Below, one piece after another: positions 24,701 through 39,900 of a stretch of 64,000 bases of DNA. The position numbers and the translations under genes were made by a program. The notes under the pieces were generated by a model. That model was given only the letters and a program-made list of their open reading frames with translations. It made no database searches and had not been told where the DNA came from. Origin of the DNA: Trichoplax sp. H2 (taxonomy: Eukaryota > Placozoa > Uniplacotomia > Trichoplacea); contig NOWV01000007.1 of the NCBI GenBank assembly GCA_003344405.1, positions 1,054,001 to 1,118,000 of the forward strand, written 5' to 3'. The stretch's first letter is position 1. Each line of letters starts with the position of its first letter.

Positions 24701-26736
24701 TTAGTTAATGAAATGCATGAATAAAATTTAGAAGACCAGAGCGAGAATGTGAATAAAGATTTCCTGTTATATTTGATAGGATCAAGTAGAAGGACGAGAT
24801 TAAGATTAGATTATTTAAAGAATTATCTTACCTTGAATTAATTTCTGTACTGTAAATATAATGGCACCAGCATAAAATAACGGCAAATCTCGGATACATA
24901 AATCAGAAGGTCCGGTAGTTGCATGTACTTCAGCTGATGTAGGATGTACAGAATGAGGTACTTCAGAATGATTTACTGAACGCTCATGATGTCCTGGGGC
25001 AGCTGTATGCGGTGCTGCAGTAGTTGTAACACTAGTTGAATTACAAGATCCAGTACTGTTCAGCAAGATAGGTAGGAATATAAAGACGCTATCAGCTACT
25101 GCTAATGGAATAGTTAGCCATGCAATAATATTGATCAAGTAGCCTTCATCAGCTTCACGACTATTTCTTTCTGCTACTGCGTTAGTTTGTTCATGCTCAA
25201 TTGATAGAACATTCTGATGAGAGTGAATGTGGGGATAACGCTTTCCTATTTCTTGTTCTAACTTTTCATTATTGGCAGTGGCCGATGTAGTATTACCCTG
25301 ATAACTTTTAATATGTTCATCTTCACAGTCTCTTAGTTGATTGACCATTATCAGGCCGTTAAGTAGCTTCCTCTTATCTGTAAATAAATATATTGTATAT
25401 GCAACCATACCTACGCAACCAATTATAGCCACGCTGACGATACGGTAACCTCTCAAAATAGCGTTCGTAAAAATAGTGGTATTTAAGATAGCAGATCCAC
25501 GAAAGATAAATGTTAAAACAATAAGCATCAACCAAAATGCAAAGCTAACTGCCGGGATTTTAGTTACCCTATGAGATAGATATCCTAAGGAAAAAAAAAA
25601 TAGATCAGCTCTTGTATAAAGCAATATAGCACTGTATATTTCCTTTTATCTAGCCTGTATTTGTGTTAACCATTGCATCGTGGGTAACTCAATCATGATT
25701 TGTTATAAATCATAGAAGCTGTAGCAAAAGATATATTATGTACGAATCCTTATATATTTCTGTATTGAATAAGCAAGATATTTATATCTCAGTATATCAC
25801 GTAATAGTAAAGACACTTGTTAGTTAATGAAACATTATAACTAACGCAGCAGCTTAGGAATAAGGGAATTATAAACGCTATATAAACTCTTAGATTCATC
25901 AATAAAATTAGTCTTTCTTCTTCATCCTCAATAACTCTCGTTTAGTAACATCAGTAAACTAAATATATAATTAAAACTAATGAAGAAATTGTTATAATCT
26001 ACCGATATATTAGATATCTATATTTTATAGAAGAAAACTTTTCACACTAATTTGGTTTACTAACGTTTTGAATAACTGAAGTGCAATTAATGTACTGTAT
26101 ATTTAAATATGTATTGAGACGCTTATCGATTTCTAATAAAAAAGGAGCTAATGTTTTCTTTTAGTTAGTTTCAGGCCTTAACTTATACTGTAGAATTTAG
26201 TATCAGGATGTCTGTTCTCTTCATTACAATCATCACAGTTCGTAATTTCTTGATTGGGGTTTGCTAGTATTACTTTGTGTTTATAATAAAATTATCAACT
26301 ATCAAGAATGATATTGTCGCTACCCTAACTTCATTAAATTTACTAGCTAAATCTGCCATAATATGAGTAAGATTTTTATCAGGTTATCATTACAAATTAT
26401 ATATTTCTAAAATATTACTGTTGATATTTAAATGGCTATAATCATATAGGCAGCGATATTCTACTCTTAAAATAATATGATGATTAAATATAAAGGAAGA
26501 TTTGATGGAATAATTTCTTATTCGAAACTATGATAATTACTTGAACATGGGATAATGAAGGCAACAAGTAGAAATGCACCAGTCCAAGCGGCAAGTAAAA
26601 TACTCGAAGCGTCAGTGTCTTCATTTGTACAATGCGCACGCGGACAGGCTTCGGATGATTGCCTACTCGTACGCTTTATTGCTGCTCCAATTAAGTGAAA
26701 TTCTCCACCATGATTTGGATCGTAAAGATGCGCCAT
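21782..26736 (-). CDS. Otopetrin-like multipass membrane protein, 6 exons
   Basis: Minus-strand exons are 26736-26541, 25584-24832, 23755-22872, 22461-22386, 22329-22214 and 22027-21782, about 756 residues in all. About 13-14 hydrophobic helices are visible. Otopetrins are proton channels with 12 helices. Points of likeness (from memory): VVVYDALVVDYRLLCATVFY in exon 3 resembles the channel's conserved VEYSLI region, and HPLMVGFRFH in exon 4 resembles the final-helix PLxIFYRxH motif. A 90-residue Ser/Thr/His/Ala-rich loop sits in exon 2 between helices. The C-terminus (exon 6) is a cytosolic Ser/Gly-rich tail. The exon 3/4 junction is the weak point: phase requires CAC/GTGTAA, although a better GTGTAAGT donor two bases on would need an extra exon. 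Exon 5 adds a helix beyond the usual otopetrin end. If not an otopetrin, it is an unassigned multipass transporter or channel. Confidence 0.58.
24425..24700. repeat. Diverged ~95-bp tandem repeat in otopetrin-like intron 2
   Basis: Three diverged units share a pattern like aatgatttattgagtgag then a run toward atatacat, with landmarks near 24471, 24562 and 24661. A related segment lies near 23990. The block is intronic and carries no coding potential. Confidence 0.45.
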
Positions 26737-29700
26737 TTTCTGTTAATTATACGATTTCACGACTCTTGTTATGGAAGAAATAAAGGTCTTATATTATTAT
26801 ATATAATTTAGTAACATGATTTTACAATAGTATTTGCGCCATAAATCTAGAAATTATCAACTCCTACAATATACGTGCTTAAAGGTAAATATCTTCCTTA
26901 GAAATTTAATTTACCAACAATTATGTTATTTAGCTATCAAGATTAAAATACTTTGCAGCATATATGTATAGGATTATCAGAGTAATATGTGTAAATTGAA
27001 AATCGGCTTTAGATATACTATGCAGTGTCTTAAATTATATAAGGCTCCACTTGATCAGAATTAAGATTATTCTATTTGATTCTGCTATCGAAATTTGTAG
27101 GACAAAGATTAATCAGGTCTTCGTGAATTTTACAAGTATATCAGATGGGTAAAAACATTTCTAGATTATAGCTACTTTCTTTAGACTATCAAATGTAACA
27201 TGCTTTGCATAGAAATCTGTATATGCTCTAATCTTATATAATAATACCATAAAAATATTTCAGCACTGGCAAATTTTCGGACCCATTTACTTTAGACGTA
27301 AAAAGTCTCGCATTTGAAGTACAAATTTCCATGTGCGTAGTGATTCAATACTGGTAAACGCCTCCAGTGAATCAGTGTAAGGCATATACTTAGAATAAGT
27401 ATCAATATTTCTACTAGTCAGAATTATATTGTCGGTAAAGGTATATTTAGTAACTATGACATGAGCGTAGCTAGCTTATAAATTGATTGACTTTTATGAG
27501 CTTATTGATAGTGTAAAATGTAAGTTCTATACCTTTAATGTTGTAACAGAAATGCAGTGTTTGCTAATTTGGAATCTAATTTATGGATAAAAGTAAACAC
27601 ATTTTACGTTGCTAACAATTCGTGGGAGGTATTTTATGCAAATAATTTATATATCTATCATGAGTGATGTGCTTTTGTAGGTTCTAGAGCAAGCTTGGAT
27701 AAAAGTTATGTTTAAAGAATGTAAAATTTCATTACGGCTACAAATTTCAGGAAAAAATGTGGCTATTTTACGAAAATCAGAATGGATATATATGATTTAT
27801 TCTAAGCCTCTTCTTTAACAATCTAGGTATTCAAACTATAGATTGTAATAATCTTTATATTCAAAGTTTGACTGCATTTATTTTAATTAATACATTTAGA
27901 CAACATCTAAATGTTAGAGCTAACAATATTGCTTGCGACTCATGTATGGATATTATATAGCAACTCCACCCTGAACACACCTTGGACACATGTTATCTCC
28001 GCATGCAAATCATTAATTTATTTTCAGTCAAAAATTCCGTTGACATAACCTTCAATTTTGACATTTGCGATGGAAAATATTTTTGTGCTGAATATGGAAA
28101 CATGGTTATAAAATAATTGACTTATAACGATTACGGCTGACTAAGGAAATTTTCGATGTTGACAACTGTTAATCCAAACTTTTTTCCGTTAAGCAACAAT
28201 GTATTTTGTACTATAACCTGAAAACACTAAACAATGATTCTGATTTATTTTAAAGATCGCGTAAGCGACTAGCAACTAATAAAGTAATCAAATTGTCTAG
28301 TTAATCTTCAATATCCTACTAATTTCTTAATTAGTGTCGAATAGTTGTTAATTATTTTAATTATGGTTATTTCGTACCTATTACGAAATTTAGTTATAAA
28401 TATCAAATGCTTTATTTTACATTTGATTGCTGTTTGCTAAAAACGATAAGATTCGTTAAAAGTTTGATCGATCTACCCTAATTGATGACATAAAACCAAT
28501 TAAACTTAGCGAAATGAAGGTACGATATGCTTGGTTCTATCAATCTTAATTCTAATAAATATATGTAGACTTACTTTCTTGTCGATATGAATAAAAGAAG
28601 TTGGCGGATCAGAACTAAAACTATTTATCACTATTTTAATAACTTGTGCATGATGTGATCACTGCTTTTTCGTATTTTGAACAAATTAGCCAACATACTA
28701 TTAGCAGTATTTGAGTTAATTGATTTTGAATTTACAAATTAAAAATAATTACATCACAAAATGCGATTATCAGAATATTTCTATTCTTTTAAATAACTGT
28801 TAGCTTATCCTTCCTGTAACTGTCAATATAGTATTGGTTAGGATTGATAAAATCATTCAACTATTATTGGCTGATTGAAAATAATTTAAAAATCAAAGGT
28901 GTAGCAGTGGGCATGCAATGTAAATAGTTTTAATAAGGACAGTAAGCAAATGTTATACCGCTTGTCAGATGTCACATTACAAATGTAGTCAGCTTACTAG
29001 TTAATACCTTACCGTATACGATAATTGTGCTGGTCTTTGTAATAACACCATATTTGTTGATAATATGCTATAATTATGCCCCTACTAATGTAAATTTAAG
29101 ATCGCCATAACTTGTCAACAAGTTAATAAGTTGAAAAGATCATGGATAAACATCAGAGCTACATCCAGTTCTGCAACAGGATTGAAATTTTCGAATAATC
29201 CTCAGCAATTTTCGATTTTATCAATCATCTCGAACTCTCAAAGAATAAAGTAAATTAGTCAATGGGAGGAAAATGAGATAATTTTATGAAGAGGGTGATC
29301 TTTGTGTGCCATCAACAAGATAAATAGATATTTCCTATATATGTGGGTAAAAAGCGATGAGCAAAATCACTACGTAAAATCCTACGGGTATCAATCCAAT
29401 CTGAGGTTGGCTAGGAAACCGAAGAAATTTCAAAATGAATACATTCTTCAAATAAGAAGGCTTATATAATTTATAATTACTATAATTTTTGAAAGACTAC
29501 GGGATGAAGAAGAGCCAACATAACAATTAATTTGAGGGTGTCATGCAATCTAATCTATAGGTTAATTCATGCGAACTATATATTTTAGAGACAGTATACA
29601 TTAGGAAGGTTAATTTAAAAAACTTTGAGATCAGGATTTATCAATTCCGTAATATTTTAAATCAAGTATCATAATTTAAGATAAATTGGGTAAAAAAGGG

Positions 29701-32700
29701 TGTTTATAAACTCGCTTTAATGATTTAATATTTCTAGGACGTCAAAATCTGAACAAGTCGAATAAGGAAAAGTTCTTCAGTATGCGCAATAATGTTACTG
29801 TATAGATACAAGCATTCCAAGTAAAATAAAAGAACTAATTAAGCGATTTTATAGCCCTCAAAGTATTGCATTCTAAAATATATCTCTACACAAAATTGTT
29901 AAGATACTAGAGGTTACGGATACTGAACAGAATAAGGAAAGTACATGATTTAATGCTATGGGAGGGGAAGCAGGTTTACCCAATGATCACTAAAACTCAT
30001 TGGCTAACCTCTGTTTCATTACCAAAATATCCTTGCTAGCTTAAAAGTATTGCTAGTGGTCTAAGCAGAAAATTAAATCGCGATATGCGATACATCAAAG
30101 AACACTGGCAAAATTTTTAAGGGAATTTAGTTTTGTGTTGAAATCGAATTTTAACCTAATTGAGTCATAAATTTAATGGCAGTCATTTTTTTCTATACCT
30201 CTAGAAGGACTCTAGTCGAATCTCAATAGATTTTTATATAAATGTCAATTTCCTATTGAGAAATACCCGTATTGAGTATGATCTATTAGCGATTATTCTA
30301 CCTAGTCTTGATGCAATGAATTGATTAGTAATCTTCTGTTTCGTGAAATGACAGTTTAAGGATTTTATATCGTATTAAATGCTTGCTTTTATTCTTCGAT
30401 TATGAAAATAAGAAAAATTTAACGAAACTTGCAAATTATTTGCCTTATTGACTAAGACGTAATGATGCAAAAAAAAATTAGCGTACTCACGCTATTGTTA
30501 CCTTCGGGAATAACTAATATCCCGGATATTCGAGAGACGATGTAGTGTGAAAAATAAAATTACGGTACCACTACAGCCCAGGCGAGTAATTGACTGTAGA
30601 AAATAGATCACGAAGCTGATCTTGCTGTAAAGGAATACATAGGAATTTTCGAAACCTTTCTTTTTGCAAATATCATGGGATCGACTTAATGCTTTGGTTG
30701 CTGATTGCTCATAAAGGAATAAAGTACTGTAAACTTCAAAGATGCTACGTCACTCTTGGTTAACACAATTTTCTCAGTTATCATCGTAGAGATGCTAGAA
30801 AATTGTGGAAATTAAGGTAATGGTTAGAGAATTTGGTCTGAAATATCATTTGTCATAAGAAAAAGTAGGAATATCCATAATCTTAACAGTATTTTAAAAT
30901 TTGCCAGTCGTCTTGTCAATTTATTTTCAGCATATTAAATTAAACAATTTACGAGAATAACTCTACAAATTAAGTATTTGTCAACGTCATGCCGTATGGC
31001 TTATTTCCCATGTCATAGAAAGGACAGAGGTCAAAGGCGTCGAAATACATCAAACAACTTGATATTAGTATGAGTAAGATTTAAAGTTACAGAATTGCTA
31101 ACTTAAAGTAACATTTCATTTCATTTCTAGATGAAGCATTGATCATTGTACTCCTAAATTGTACTTGATGTAGTTTAGCAATAACTAGATTAATCCAGTT
31201 ATATCAAGATCGGCCGATAATATAGAAATGACTTACTTTTTTAAGGTTGATGTTTAAACCAGAAAAGAATGAATTTAGCAGATAGACATCTATTGATAAG
31301 CGGTAGGAAAGAGGGCAGATAGGTATAGTAATAAGGTTGGTTAAAATGGACTTTTTGCTTTCGCTGCTTTTTATTAATATTCGTCGCCTTACACCGCACC
31401 GCGGAACAAGCAATAACGTCTGCTATGTCTTTGGACTGCAAGCGCAAGCAACTATATATATATGTATATAAATTATTGATAAAGTAAGTAATTCATACAA
31501 TCTGATCAACAAGTTATTTCATCCAATTGAAATAAAATCTACTTTAAACAAGTGCATAATATCAACATAATTTGTCCCACCCTTATGTCAACGATATTGA
31601 CCTTATAATAGCTAAGGATATTATGATCGAGTGGGGCGTTATTTTCAATTAATCAAATTGTCCGTTAAGATGTTGTTACTCGAATGAAGGATGTATAAAT
31701 CTCTTTGCGAAACAATTGCAGTATTTGCATATGATAGGCATATTTTATAATCAATGTACCATCGAAACAAAGCGTAGGCAAGCTGAATCGATAATAAATG
31801 CTATTTTCTCCTGTTTTTCCTCAAATGCAATCATTTTCCAACATGTTTGTTTGCATTGTCTTGAGGCAGACAATGTTATGACGTGAACTATCGGTACCAT
31901 CTCTTATTTAATAATGATAATTCCTTTTTTTACCATGAAATGGATCTCCGATAGCTAATTCCGATATGGTAGAATGGTTGTAACATACAATTTCTTGTCA
32001 TTGCCGTTTATGGCGGCGTGATGGATCTGCGCATTGTTGCTTTTACATTATAAAGGGAAGATGAAAGTTGGCTTCTGTTGCTGCACTTTACCAATCTACG
32101 AAAGTTTGCGTGATTTTTGGATGAAATTCAGTCTTTAACACTAACCAAGTAGTTTAATATTATAATATGCCTTTTTACTGCTATTTTAAAACGTTGATGT
32201 CATGACGATTGCTTGAAACTGACTTATAGTCATAATTTTCACTTTATTACATATAACTTGGTGATGATCATGTATTTCAATGTGCTTCAGATCTATAGAA
32301 CATCAGCCAGGACTATATTGGCTATGCAGAGTAATAGATTCTTTAAATGCCTACATGCAACCCCTAAAAATTACATTGATAAATGTTACCTACAGTAAAA
32401 GGTTTATTTTCATTGACTTAATTTGTAAAGATAGGTTTTATCCGGTGATCAAGGAATATTTAATTACTTAGCAATAATCCCTTGCTTTGTGCAAGAGCGA
32501 TTTCTATTTTTCTTTAAAATGATAGATACGAGTACATTCAATATTGATTTAGTTTAGATCAAAACAACCAATCAATTATTATTTAATGATTATGTACTCA
32601 TTCTATATTAATTAAATAGATGGAAAGTTACATTAGTATGCCCAATAATTAGGCTATTTTAATGGCAACAGTACTTCTTTTCAAGATAGACTGTTAACGG

Positions 32701-35700
32701 TGATTATCATGATTTAACCAGTGATAATTTGACTGCTTAAAATAAATTTCTAATCATTTAATTAACGTTAAGAATAGAGTCAAAAAGCTCCTTATATTTT
32801 TAAGCCTTACTTAAATATTCTATTTGCATCACGAAAGGATGTTGCGGAATAGCTATAAGGTACCCTGCTGCATCTAAACAACTATATGAAATTTTATCGA
32901 AGGAAATATTGCCTGATATAGATTATAAATTATTATTGGCATCGAGACAATAAGTTAGTCAATAATTTATTCTAAGATAACTATTTTAGAAAAATTTTTA
33001 CAATCCAGTGATCACTGCAGGGTGGCATTTTATGGTGGTGCAAGACATATAGTTCTGCTATCTTACAAGTACATATTTACTGAGCGATTAAGTACTATTC
33101 GCTTAAAATCATTATACCATTTTTAAGCAGCTTTAATCAGCTTGTCAGAATGGCCAGCATGTGACTATTGATAAATGAATATCTTTATCAGGTTTAAGAA
33201 ACTTCAGGGATTTTTAAAATTCAATTTTAAAATAGTTTGCAGAATTAAATGAAGCTTTTGTAAGGTTAGAATTTTCAATTCGATAGACTAAAAACTTTGT
33301 CAAGGATGTAAATCACGTCGAAGCTTGCTAGAGGTTGCTTTTTTGGTCGAATTAGAATAATCTAACGTTAAATACCTTATAGTATAAATGATTCGCTCAT
33401 CAATGCAGTTGTAGTATAGTTGCATGATTTCAGTTAATTATGCAGGGAAGCGTTAAATATTTGATAGTGTAATAGCTATTGCTAGTAAAAATAGTCCTAT
33501 TAGCTGTTGATTGAAGTTGCCGATAGTAGCTACATTGTAAAACGATCTTAGCAATACATTTCGTCCTCACTTTTGTAACAATATGCTTACAAAGGCTATT
33601 ATTTACTGTTCATTGCTTGATAATATTGCACTAGTGACCTTTGAACATTGAACTTCGATCTGTAAACTTAAGTATTAACTAATCAATTATTGTATCGTTT
33701 ACGTTAACAAGCACTTAAGTAACGTGCTATGCTAAAACAAGTTGAATTTATGTACATGTTTTCTTTAGTATTATAGTTGAACTTGATAAGATTTGACTTG
33801 TTTTCCGCTAAATAAAGATATAAATAAAAAGCAGGAAGAATTTTTTTTCAATCTATACAAAATTAAAGCGATACTAGTAATGTTAGGCTATACAACTTGG
33901 TCTTATGAATACACAGTATGATTTGATGTCTGCATATCATTATAAATGGGAATAATAGGATCAAACACTAAGACAAGATTGATGATGGTCCTAATAAGCG
34001 AAAAAAGGCATTTTGGATTATGGCACTAAAATTATACTTAGTAAAGAATTTAAGTTACATCTCAATATCATATCATCATTTAATGCTGGAAATTTACCGG
34101 ATATATGCAAGTAATTAAGTAGAGTGCAATATCTTTTAACTTCTGTTTTAACGTTCAAATGCTATGCAGCCATAATTGATTACTGGCAGTGTAGTGCAAC
34201 TGAAAGTAATAATACTATCACGCCAGTAGTTGCTGATTTACGGTAGTAAGTTTCAAATAAACCATCGATAGTAGTAAACTTGCTAAGCTTCTGATAACTA
34301 TCACGTATGTTTTATTAAAACGCTATTTTTTAAGCCATGATACACTACAGTTTCTTTGGCAACCTGATTTAAGACATACCGTCGTATAACTGACACTTAT
34401 ATTAATTAGATAAACGGACATACCGGTTAATAGCTAATTACTTGAGAAACATGGTGTAAGGTTTTTTATCGTATTACGATTTACATAAAGTAGATAAATG
34501 GCCATCCGACGGGTTAGTATTAACATAATGTAACATTAACTGCTTTCATATATCATCACTGACTTTGTATATATCATAATTTGGATGCATTACTAGCAAA
34601 GTAGTTTGCTTATTTCTAACAAGACTAATTTAAATACTGGACATTAATACTGTGAGATAGCTAGCATTCATCATTTCCTAGCGATTAAAGGAGCATCAGT
34701 AGGACTTAAAGCACTATCGGCTTACTACGATAATCGAAATAAAATTAGTTTATACCCTGGTCGCTGACTACTATGATTGGAGTAAATTAGCTTTACATGC
34801 TGTACTATATATCTATTTTACTCGCTATTTCTAGCATTTTAAATAACCTGCTGATATCAGAGTTCTTACATTAATTTTTTAATTTTTTAATATAATAAAG
34901 TAAATTAGATCACGATACCTAGCGTGGGTACGACTTGGGCTACGATTTTAGAATTAGTCTTACGAGTAGATATGTCCTTGTGTGCTGTAAAGCATACTAC
35001 AACGACTTCGTTGATATTTATCCATAAATCATAACTACGGCTTACTTAGTCCAGAAGTATCAGTCTAAACAGTGAAAGTTGTAATTGAAAATTTGTTAAA
35101 GTAAAATGATTTACAGTATATACTCATAAAATAAAGAATTTACTGATATTTACCCACCGATAATGAGTTATGCTTAGGTTGAAAGTTGCTTAGGCTATGT
35201 ATGTTGAAGGAATTACAAAATGTGAGTTAAAATTTTCCAACTTGATAATGTAAAGTAAAAGGCACTTATTGAATAGGGTTGAATTATTTAGATATTCCAT
35301 CTACTCTCTCATAGATGAAAATCGTGCACCAATGGCGTTGATGGTGACTACATCACATGAAAACCTTGTAATATTTCAAGTCTATGTTGTCGAGGTCATT
35401 TTATATAATTACACTTACTTAATATTGTGGTTCTGAAAATTTACTATGTAATGGTAGCAAAAAGAGTAACTACTTCCTAATACATAGTTTTTTGATTCAA
35501 TCTAGTCACATGAAATAAAATTACTTATTCAGTAACTGAGTGAATCCTACTGTCTATTAAATTGGAAATATCTGCTTCTATTTTTGATTTTCTTTCATAA
35601 CATATCTCCAGCATACGGTTAGCAAAGCATTCGAGTACCAGTAAGAAAGCAGTACTAAATTAGGGATAATTATAGCTTCCGAAATCAGTAAAATATATAT

Positions 35701-36404
35701 ATGAACGTGACCCTATGCGAAGTCGGTCATTTTGCAAACATCACAGAAAATCAACCGTATAGAATGATTGATATTGATAATTATACATTAACAATTTTAA
35801 TCATATATTCAATGTAGGACTTTAACTATTCAAGCCGATTGCCTGTACTGATGATCGATATACAGTATAGGAGTTAGAAACAAGCCTATAATTGTATAGT
35901 CTGAAATTATTTCTGTAGTAATATATTTAATATACTTGCTATAGGGTAGAGAATGCCTTCGTATATAAACTTTGATTACCTTATACAACGTAAATACTGA
36001 AGTCTTACTTGCTTAAATTATTCGTTACTCCACAACATGAGTAAGTGCGAAATACAATGGATGCTCTAGCAGCAAAATTTCAAAACATATACCAAAAAGC
36101 TGCCTAAGGAATAAATTATTGTAATTAAACCTTTCTAGCTCGAGTGTTACTGTATACTTAGATCAGTTTTAGGGCTGAGATCATTACTACGCAAACGTAC
36201 ATGATGTATGCTATACGCATTCGTGATTTATTTAGATATCCAAGATATTGATTTAAAGAAAAGTGGACGAAACATTTATACCAATTCTTGTCACAAACAC
36301 TGTAGCTTTAACGGATTGACAAATTTTTCCAAAATAAGTTACGTAGAACTTTATTACATTACATTAAAAATTAAAAAAATCGTAAATAATAGCAGTAGCA
36401 ATAT
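26737..36404. other. Gene-poor interval
   Basis: Nearly 10 kb upstream of the otopetrin-like gene with no supported gene. A small GC-richer patch at about 31370-31450 has overlapping minus frames (31204-31447) with acceptor-like and donor-like sites, but nothing to join it to. The 45-bp dispersed element recurs at 35716-35739. Confidence 0.5.
35695..35739 (+). repeat. Short dispersed element, copy 2
   Basis: Second copy of the element at 18571-18618; it has the same orientation and is also preceded by a TATATA tract about 25 bp upstream of the shared block. Confidence 0.5.
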
Positions 36405-36937
36405 CACTGCTACTCTTGCGACACAAGAAAACAACACAGTACTTATCATAAATTTTACTTTAATCCGCAGATCTACTTCCCTAGCCTATGGTATTGTTGC
36501 TGGAATCCTTACGAAGCACTAACTCGCTCAACACAATAAACGATATAAAGCTATCACACAACTTAGCCTTAACCTGGATCACTTTTTATAGATCACAGTC
36601 CTTCTTATACACTCTTTCGGTACTTACAAGCATATTTATTATACTACTAACATATTTCAATAACAAACATGTTATTACGATTAAATTATCAAATACGGGC
36701 ATTCGAGGTAATAAACAATTTCATACGTAAATCTGTTTCGACTGTAAGAACTGTAAGCTCCTATCTTCTCGATAGATACTTGTAACATATTACTATATCA
36801 TCATAATATCATAATAACTTAGATTATTACTAACAATAACAATTCCTAAAGTAGTAGCTCATACTTCTAAAAAGTTCAAAACAAAATGTAATCATAAACT
36901 ACACTTCCATATCTAAGTTATTTTGATGACTGTGACA
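36405..36937. repeat. 533-bp dispersed repeat, copy A
   Basis: This block is repeated at 54839-55372 in the same orientation, with almost equal length and about nine in ten bases alike by eye. It begins near cactgctactcttgc and ends at gatgactgtgaca. Open frames across it (36208-36522 and 36488-36730) are broken in the other copy, so it is unlikely to be coding. No terminal inverted repeats or clear target-site duplication are seen; a non-autonomous transposable element is the best guess. Confidence 0.8.
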
Positions 36938-39900
36938 AGCAAGTATAAGCCATACGATCAGATTTATTCATTTTCACCAAGTACGCCATTTTAAAATATA
37001 AACCGAAGGGATATAGATAGTTAGATACTGCATCGCAATCACTGTCATTCCAATATAGCCGTTGAGGGATCTGACAGCGCAATATTTCCTGGATTCGATA
37101 TTAAAAATTACATAATATTGCACTTTTCCATTCAAGATGAAGAGTATCGAAGCAACTTCATGGAATAGTTAGATACATTCGATCTGTACTAGAATTGTAA
37201 TTTATGATCACTATAACCGTTTTAGATTCTGTACATTCCCTGTATAATGATAGATATATAGCATTATAACGACTTATAGATTAATTACTTTAAAAGTAAA
37301 TATTCATCGTTGTTATAGTGTTCCGAAGCTATAAAATTGATATCAACCACCACTTTAAAATGAGCTTTATATCTGCATATAATGTAATACTGCGACTAGC
37401 TATCTAGCTATCGAAACTGTTTATTGTTTATGACATTTTTCTTTAATAGTATTTGTTCTGCCTAAACATTGATCTTTTACGTTATCTTAATTAATGGAAA
37501 TAAACAAGTTATTATTTCTAGTCTCGATGCGTTTTTAATGGTATCAGTGATCGTTATTGCATTGTAAATAGATTCGTAACCATAAAGCAAATTTCATTAT
37601 CAGCTCTATCATCAAAAGTTAATGTACTATTATATATTAGTCGAGTACCATACAGCAATAATATAATGAGCAGAGATGTAGCTGAATTTGCTAGAATAAG
37701 GTTGATTAAGCTTTATTATGGAGTAATTTGCCCTAACGAAGATAACAGCTTTCACGTATTGGATAGATTGAAATAAATCCGTAGGTTATATCTCTTAATT
37801 AATCAGTTCATTATCATAATTGCGATACTAGCCACCTTCAGCGCAATGTAATACCTAAATAATGATAGTAGCAAAAGAATAATTCATTTATTATATATTA
37901 TAATTGCAATTGATTGTAAGAATTCATCAAATTTAATGTATTTGATTACATTATTTTTTAATTATCGCGATTTTATCGCAGAAAATATTAATTAGAGGCG
38001 TACGTCATAGTCTGCCGATGTAACTTTGGGTATTATTGCGGAACGGATAATAGACAATGATGGTCCCCGGATGATATCGCACAAATATGATTATAACCAC
38101 AATTATGTATACATTTTACTCCTAAGAAGTGTTCAGAGCTGATTATTACAAGGATTATATATTTATATGTGCTTCATATCCTGAAATCTAGCTCAATCGT
38201 TAAAATAATGCCTATTTCATGGAATAAGACATTATTTAAATTCGTTTGTATGAGAACCATGATATTACTATTAAATGAGATTCAGATTAGAAAAGGTTTG
38301 GATTAAAATCCGTCATGGTTTGTAACAGATTAAATAATTTAATATGATGATATTTAACAAGAAAATTATTCATCATTTCATCAATAGTCATGATCATAAA
38401 TTACAAGCCATACTAATTCTATTTGATTAATATATCGCTTACATTGAAAGAGAAATAGTAGCAGTTTCTGTACGAAGTTAATATAATATTAAAATCGATT
38501 ATTAATTATAGATTTACCTGTAAGTAGTGCAAATTTTATCCTCATAATTGCTGATCAATATCGCTCATGTGTATACCTGTTCAATCATTAATGTGGAAAT
38601 TTTCCATTTAATCAATCTAAATGTAGGCATGCAATGAGATAATTACTTTAAAGTCCTTAGGTAATTCCTATGCCATTACATTTTCTCATGTAGACTTTTT
38701 TAGTCAAGATATCAACTTTCTTGACGTCATTAAAATATCGAAAGGAAGGAACGCTATCAACAATTGTTGAAAGACTGTTTAAATTCTAAATTGTCTCCGT
38801 ACGAAGAAAATCAATAAATATCATGAAAGCATAATAGATAGAATAAAGATATAAAATTACATCAATAGGTTTAGCTACCGGTATTAAATGATATAACAAT
38901 AATAATTCATCTAATGGAAGAATTAAAATAATAAGGAAATTTTAGATTATAGTAAAAAACAAAAGTATTTATCATCAAGTAGATTGTTTATTATTAACGA
39001 TTAAGATTTTAAAGATAAAGGAAGCTGAGAAATATGTAACAAAATTATCGCTTCATTTCTTTCTGTTCTATATGGCGATAAATTCCTTTAACCTGGCAGC
39101 AGAATACTTTTGCCATGCAATATGTATATGCGGGTAAATATACAGAATCTATGTACAGCATTTATAAGCCTCTCTATTTCCTTCCTGATACAGTAAATTG
39201 ATTCAAGCCATGCATAGTCGAAGCACCATTTTTATATAGTTCTTTTTGCTAAATATTTCTGTATAAGTTGGATTTTAACATTAACGAAGAAATATAGAGC
39301 TGTGTATTAACTTGTCATCCATATTGGATTTATATCATGGATATAAAAAGAAAATTCAGATATTATTACACTACGCTAAATTACTACTTTTGAGGATAGA
39401 TTGGATAGCTTTAATGATAGATAGTAAAATTTCTGAAGAGAGTATTTAATTCAAATATATAATATGGTGTTTTATAAAATTCTTTGTATGTTAAAATTTT
39501 AAAGTTGAAATGTTGCTTACTGCCTTAGAATACCAAGGAATATTAGTTAAGTTAAGGCGGGATTATCCTAATGATAATCTGTGAAGGTTAAACCTTTTTC
39601 TTGCTATAAAATCACGTAAGATCATTTTTAAGCTGACATTTCAAGTTTTCATTTTTTTATTAAGAAAGGTAATGACGCTTGAATATTTAGTTATTATAAA
39701 AGTTTAATTATAACAGCTTCTGTACATTTTCGAAATAAAAAGCTGCTAGTGCTAGGATACGGTTGTCAAATCGAACTGCAAGAAAAATAGGTCCCTTCGT
39801 ATCCTTTCTGTAGTATTATAATTGGAGTTATGTCATAGTTTAAATATTATTTTTATTATCACGAAATGAAAACAAATTGTACTGTTTCATTAGTATCAGA

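Noticed and set aside
31204-31447. Possible minus-strand exon in a GC-richer patch
   Set aside because: Acceptor-like and donor-like sites exist, but no neighbouring exon can be joined and the peptide is not recognised.
36208-36730. Two overlapping plus-strand frames of 104 and 80 codons
   Set aside because: They overlap the 533-bp repeat, and the equivalent frames are broken in the second copy.
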